Source: JANMMJ01 sp964543235 (GTDB taxonomy: Bacteria > Pseudomonadota > Alphaproteobacteria > Rhizobiales > Aestuariivirgaceae). From it: DNA of 24,808 nt. The notes under the pieces were generated by a model. That model did no database searches and had not been told where the DNA came from. It worked only from the letters and a program-made list of their open reading frames with translations. Location of the stretch: NCBI GenBank assembly GCA_964543235.1, contig CAZIXE010000050.1, forward strand, positions 1-24,808. The letters are read 5' to 3'. Both the position numbers and the translations under genes were made by a program. Below, one piece after another: positions 22,429 through 24,808 of this stretch (positions within the stretch are counted from its first letter, which is position 1; every line of letters starts with the position of its first letter).

Positions 22429-23223
22429 TCAACCCTTCTTCTTCAACCCTTCCCTGACCGCCGTGACCTCGGATTTGGCCTGCGTCATCAGGAAACGATC
22501 GTCGCTGGCGATGGTGACGAGCTGAAAGCCGTCTTCGATGAGCTTGAGCGCCGCCGCCGACGTCTGCGTGTGAATGCCGACCGGCTTGTTGTGGCGTTTG
22601 CATGCTTCGACGATCTTTTTCTTGGCGGCGACGACCAGAGGATCGTTTTGCCCGGCGCGCGGTTGACTGCCGAGCGCCATTGCCAGATCCGATGGTCCGA
22701 CATAAACCGCACTTATCCCTGGCACGGTCAGGATATCGTCGAGATTCTCGATGGCTTCCTGCGTCTCGATTTGAGCCATTACTATCGTTTCCTCGTTGGC
22801 AAACTCGTGGTAATCGCCACCGCCATGCGTGGAGCCGCCGCCATAATACTTGGCGCGAATGGGACCAAAACTGCGAATGCCAGCCGGTGGATACTTGCAC
22901 GCGCTGGCGAGCGCCTCGGCCTGAGCCCGATTGTTGATCATCGGGCATATCACGCCGTAGGCGCCGGCATCGAGAATCTTCATCAGCTGGGCCGGATCAT
23001 TCCAGGGTACACGGACGATCGGTATTACCGGCGTTGTCGAGATGGCTTGCAGCATCGTCAGGGCCACCTGGTAATCGACGGCGCCATGCTGCATGTCGAT
23101 GCAGATCGAATCGAACCCCTGGTGCGCCATCACTTCCGCGGAGAACGAGCTGGGAATGGAACACCAGCCATTGACGACCACCCCGCCTCTCGCCCAGATC
23201 TCCTTGAGTGTATTCTTGCGCAC
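22429..23223 (-). CDS. HpcH/HpaI-family class II aldolase
   Basis: A 264-residue metal-dependent aldolase that joins or splits a 2-keto acid (often pyruvate) and an aldehyde. The family residues are present: catalytic His46 in IDMQHGAVDY, Arg71 in IVRVPW, the metal ligands Glu153 in AQIET and Asp179 in VGPSDLA, and the glycine-rich GPIRAKYYGG loop. The start is GTG at 23223, preceded by AAGGAG at a good distance. Members act on 4-hydroxy-2-ketoheptanedioate, 2-keto-3-deoxy sugar acids and others; the substrate here is unknown. It is the first gene of a two-gene minus-strand operon with the 2-hydroxyacid dehydrogenase and is divergent from the Gfo/Idh gene. Confidence 0.9.
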   Translation of the reverse strand: MRKNTLKEIWARGGVVVNGWCSIPSSFSAEVMAHQGFDSICIDMQHGAVDYQVALTMLQAISTTPVIPIVRVPWNDPAQLMKILDAGAYGVICPMINNRAQAEALASACKYPPAGIRSFGPIRAKYYGGGSTHGGGDYHEFANEETIVMAQIETQEAIENLDDILTVPGISAVYVGPSDLAMALGSQPRAGQNDPLVVAAKKKIVEACKRHNKPVGIHTQTSAAALKLIEDGFQLVTIASDDRFLMTQAKSEVTAVREGLKKKG

Positions 23224-23249
23224 GATCTACTCCTTGCATTGGCGGTTTA

Positions 23250-23265
23250 GGCCCGTCGGCGGGCC
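23250..23265 (-). promoter_or_regulatory. hairpin GGCCCG-TCGG-CGGGCC in aldolase leader
   Basis: A perfect 6-bp GC stem closes a 4-nt loop, about 27-42 nt upstream of the aldolase GTG start. It could slow transcription or translation initiation; there is no T run in either direction. Confidence 0.35.
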
Positions 23266-23314
23266 CTGGCACGTTACTGGCAGGCTCGTATTTGGCCGAT
23301 GCGGCAATGTCAAA

Positions 23315-23357
23315 CAAGACTTTGTCTTGCATCAAGATTAAAAGAAAACCAATCTTG
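23315..23357. promoter_or_regulatory. double inverted-repeat candidate operator
   Basis: CAAGAC-TTT-GTCTTG (23315-23329) has perfect 6-bp arms. CAAGATT (23333-23339) and AATCTTG (23351-23357) form a second perfect 7-bp pair with an 11-nt spacer. The four half-sites share CAAGA/TCTTG, as expected for a dimeric or tetrameric regulator of sugar-acid genes. The regulator itself is not in the window. Confidence 0.55.
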
Positions 23358-23524
23358 TATTTAAGGCCGGTCATGTAGATATGTCTTACGCGGACCCAGC
23401 TACTGAAAGTAAGAACTGCGGTATTCTCGTTTTCACAGCTGGATTGCTGTGCCGAAGCGGTACAGGCAAGCCGTCTGGATATGCATCGGGTGAAATGGCG
23501 GAAATAGGAAAGGAATAATAGAAG

Positions 23525-24613
23525 ATGAGCAAACCTTTGCGTATCGGCGTCGTGGGCCTCGGCAAGATGGGCCAGCTTCGCTCGCAGACCGTCCGCCAGC
23601 ACCCGGATACGATCCTTGTGAGCGCGACCGACCCCAGGCCTCCCGCCCGCGGGTTCGAAGATGTCCGTCTGTGTGCCGGCTACCAGGACGTGATCGCCTC
23701 TGGCGTCGATGCCGTTTTCGTCTGCACGCCCAACCGCTATGCGCCTGAAGTCGTCGTCGCCGCCTTGAATGCGGGCAAGCACGTCTTCTGCGAGAAACCA
23801 CCGGGGCGCACGCTGAAAGATGTGGAACGCATTCTCGAGGCCGAACGGAACAATCCCGGCCGTCTCCTGAAATTCGGCTTCAACCACCGCTATCATTTTG
23901 GGATCATGGAGGCCAAGCGCATTGTCGATAGCGGGCAGTATGGCAAGATCATGTGGATGCGGGGCATCTATGGCAAGGGCGAGAGTTCCGCTCAGGGTGA
24001 GCAGTGGCGCAATGATCCGGAGATCGCCGGCGGCGGGATTCTTCTGGACCAGGGTATCCACATGCTCGACCTGTTCCGGCACTTCTGTGGCGACTTTCAC
24101 GAGATCAAGAGCATGTGCACGACCGCCTATTGGGATCTGCCCATGGAAGACAATGCCTTTGCCCTGCTGCGCGATGGCGAGGGTCGCATTGCGATGCTGC
24201 ACAGTTCCTTCACGCAGTGGAAGCATCGCTTCAGTCTCGAGATCTACATGACCGATGGTTTTGTTCAGGTCGACGGCATGCCGTCAACGACGAGAAGCTA
24301 CCGCGACGAGTGGATAACGCACGCGCGCAAACATACCGGCTACGCCATCGGCAATCCCCCCGAAGTCTCCACCTTCTGCAATACGGACCCGTCCTGGGAG
24401 ATGGAGCTCGAAGAGTTCGTGAGCTGCATACAGAAGGGAGAGCCGGTGCGGAACGGCACGTCCCGAGACGCCTACGAGGTCATGCGAATGGTCCACGGCA
24501 TCTATGAGGCCGACCGGGACCACAAGCGCGGCCTGCTGGGTCAGCCGCAGCCGGCAACGCCGCCGCATGCGGAAGCCGCCAACGGCATGGACCAGTTTGC
24601 GGAAAGCCACTGA
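23525..24613 (+). CDS. Gfo/Idh/MocA family oxidoreductase
   Basis: A 362-residue NAD(P)-dependent sugar or inositol-type dehydrogenase. The N-terminal Rossmann fold opens with RIGVVGLGKMGQLRSQ. The CEKPPG motif (89-94) carries the catalytic Lys91. The C-terminal domain has FGFNHRYHFG and GGGILLDQGIHMLDLFRHF with His179 and Asp182, the usual D-x-G-x-H-x-x-D active-site signature. Members oxidise or reduce a hydroxyl of a sugar, sugar acid or nucleotide sugar. AAAGGA lies upstream of the ATG. It is divergent from the aldolase operon across a shared candidate operator, which suggests one pathway; the exact substrate is unknown. Confidence 0.92.
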   Translation: MSKPLRIGVVGLGKMGQLRSQTVRQHPDTILVSATDPRPPARGFEDVRLCAGYQDVIASGVDAVFVCTPNRYAPEVVVAALNAGKHVFCEKPPGRTLKDVERILEAERNNPGRLLKFGFNHRYHFGIMEAKRIVDSGQYGKIMWMRGIYGKGESSAQGEQWRNDPEIAGGGILLDQGIHMLDLFRHFCGDFHEIKSMCTTAYWDLPMEDNAFALLRDGEGRIAMLHSSFTQWKHRFSLEIYMTDGFVQVDGMPSTTRSYRDEWITHARKHTGYAIGNPPEVSTFCNTDPSWEMELEEFVSCIQKGEPVRNGTSRDAYEVMRMVHGIYEADRDHKRGLLGQPQPATPPHAEAANGMDQFAESH

Positions 24614-24634
24614 CAGCCATCCTCCATCGGCTGT
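24613..24634 (+). terminator. weak stem-loop after the oxidoreductase gene
   Basis: ACAGCC (24613-24618) and GGCTGT (24629-24634) pair exactly around a 10-nt loop directly after the stop codon, followed by TGTGT. It is a plausible but weak intrinsic terminator. Confidence 0.3.
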
Positions 24635-24749
24635 TGTGTACTGCACAAAGCAGCAGATTTGCCGATAACCCCGCCCATCGGCCGTCGCATGTCGACCGTG
24701 GCTTGGCTCGGATCTGTTGCCTGTGTCTCCGGGCCGGACCGCGGGAAAA

Positions 24750-24808
<59 letters not shown>

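Larger units (their letters stand above)
23224..23524. promoter_or_regulatory. divergent control region with paired inverted repeats
   Basis: Some 301 bp lie between the aldolase (minus) and the oxidoreductase (plus). It holds two adjacent inverted repeats with the same CAAGA half-site (23315-23329 and 23333-23357) and a GC-rich hairpin (23250-23265) in the aldolase leader. I see no gene. A regulator binding here could control both transcripts together. Confidence 0.5.

Noticed and set aside
22997..24226. A 409-codon open frame on the minus strand
   Set aside because: Runs across the divergent control region and antisense to the Gfo/Idh gene, with no recognisable domain.

Overview
The window looks like the chromosome of a GC-rich alphaproteobacterium. 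The evidence is murA followed directly by a DUF2948-type gene (a typical alphaproteobacterial pair), a TadE/G-like pilus protein, tRNA genes with an encoded CCA end, and coding sequence of clearly high GC. A perfect 16-bp match to the ParB-binding parS centromere site (1772-1787) suggests that this part of the replicon lies near its origin. I cannot name the species.

Layout. (1) 1-900: a lower-GC, accessory-looking end with a partial unknown gene running off the left edge, a small basic protein gene, and a small gene broken by an in-frame stop. (2) 1065-5330: a GNAT acetyltransferase, a non-coding stretch dense in short tandem repeats that ends in parS, tRNA-Thr(GGT), a small basic protein, murA, a DUF2948-family gene and a TadE/G-like gene. 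(3) 5345-20553: a Wzy-type exopolysaccharide (EPS) locus. It holds an initiating sugar transferase, a small membrane protein, a Wzc-like chain-length regulator with a BY-kinase domain, two unrelated sulfotransferases, an RTX protein, an acyltransferase-3, a Wzy/ExoQ-like polymerase, a Tat-exported GH10 glycosidase, a hexapeptide acyltransferase, a GT2, a GT26-GT4 fusion and a MurJ-like flippase. (4) 20797-24613: a small sugar/keto-acid module with a GmhA-like SIS protein, a D-2-hydroxyacid dehydrogenase, an HpcH/HpaI aldolase and a Gfo/Idh/MocA oxidoreductase. (5) A tRNA-Phe(GAA) cut by the right edge.

How the genes may work together (inference). The sugar transferase loads the first sugar phosphate on undecaprenyl phosphate. 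The GT2 and the GT26-GT4 fusion extend the repeat unit. The acyltransferases, and perhaps the sulfotransferases, decorate it. The MurJ-like protein may flip it, the ExoQ-like protein polymerises it, and the Wzc-like kinase controls length and export. The GH10 enzyme may trim the polymer, and the RTX protein may bind calcium in the extracellular matrix. No outer-membrane polysaccharide export (Wza) gene lies in the window, so the locus is incomplete or split. The most notable points are the likely sulfated polymer, the bifunctional glycosyltransferase, the MurJ homologue in place of a Wzx, the keto-acid module with its own candidate operator, and the parS/tandem-repeat region.
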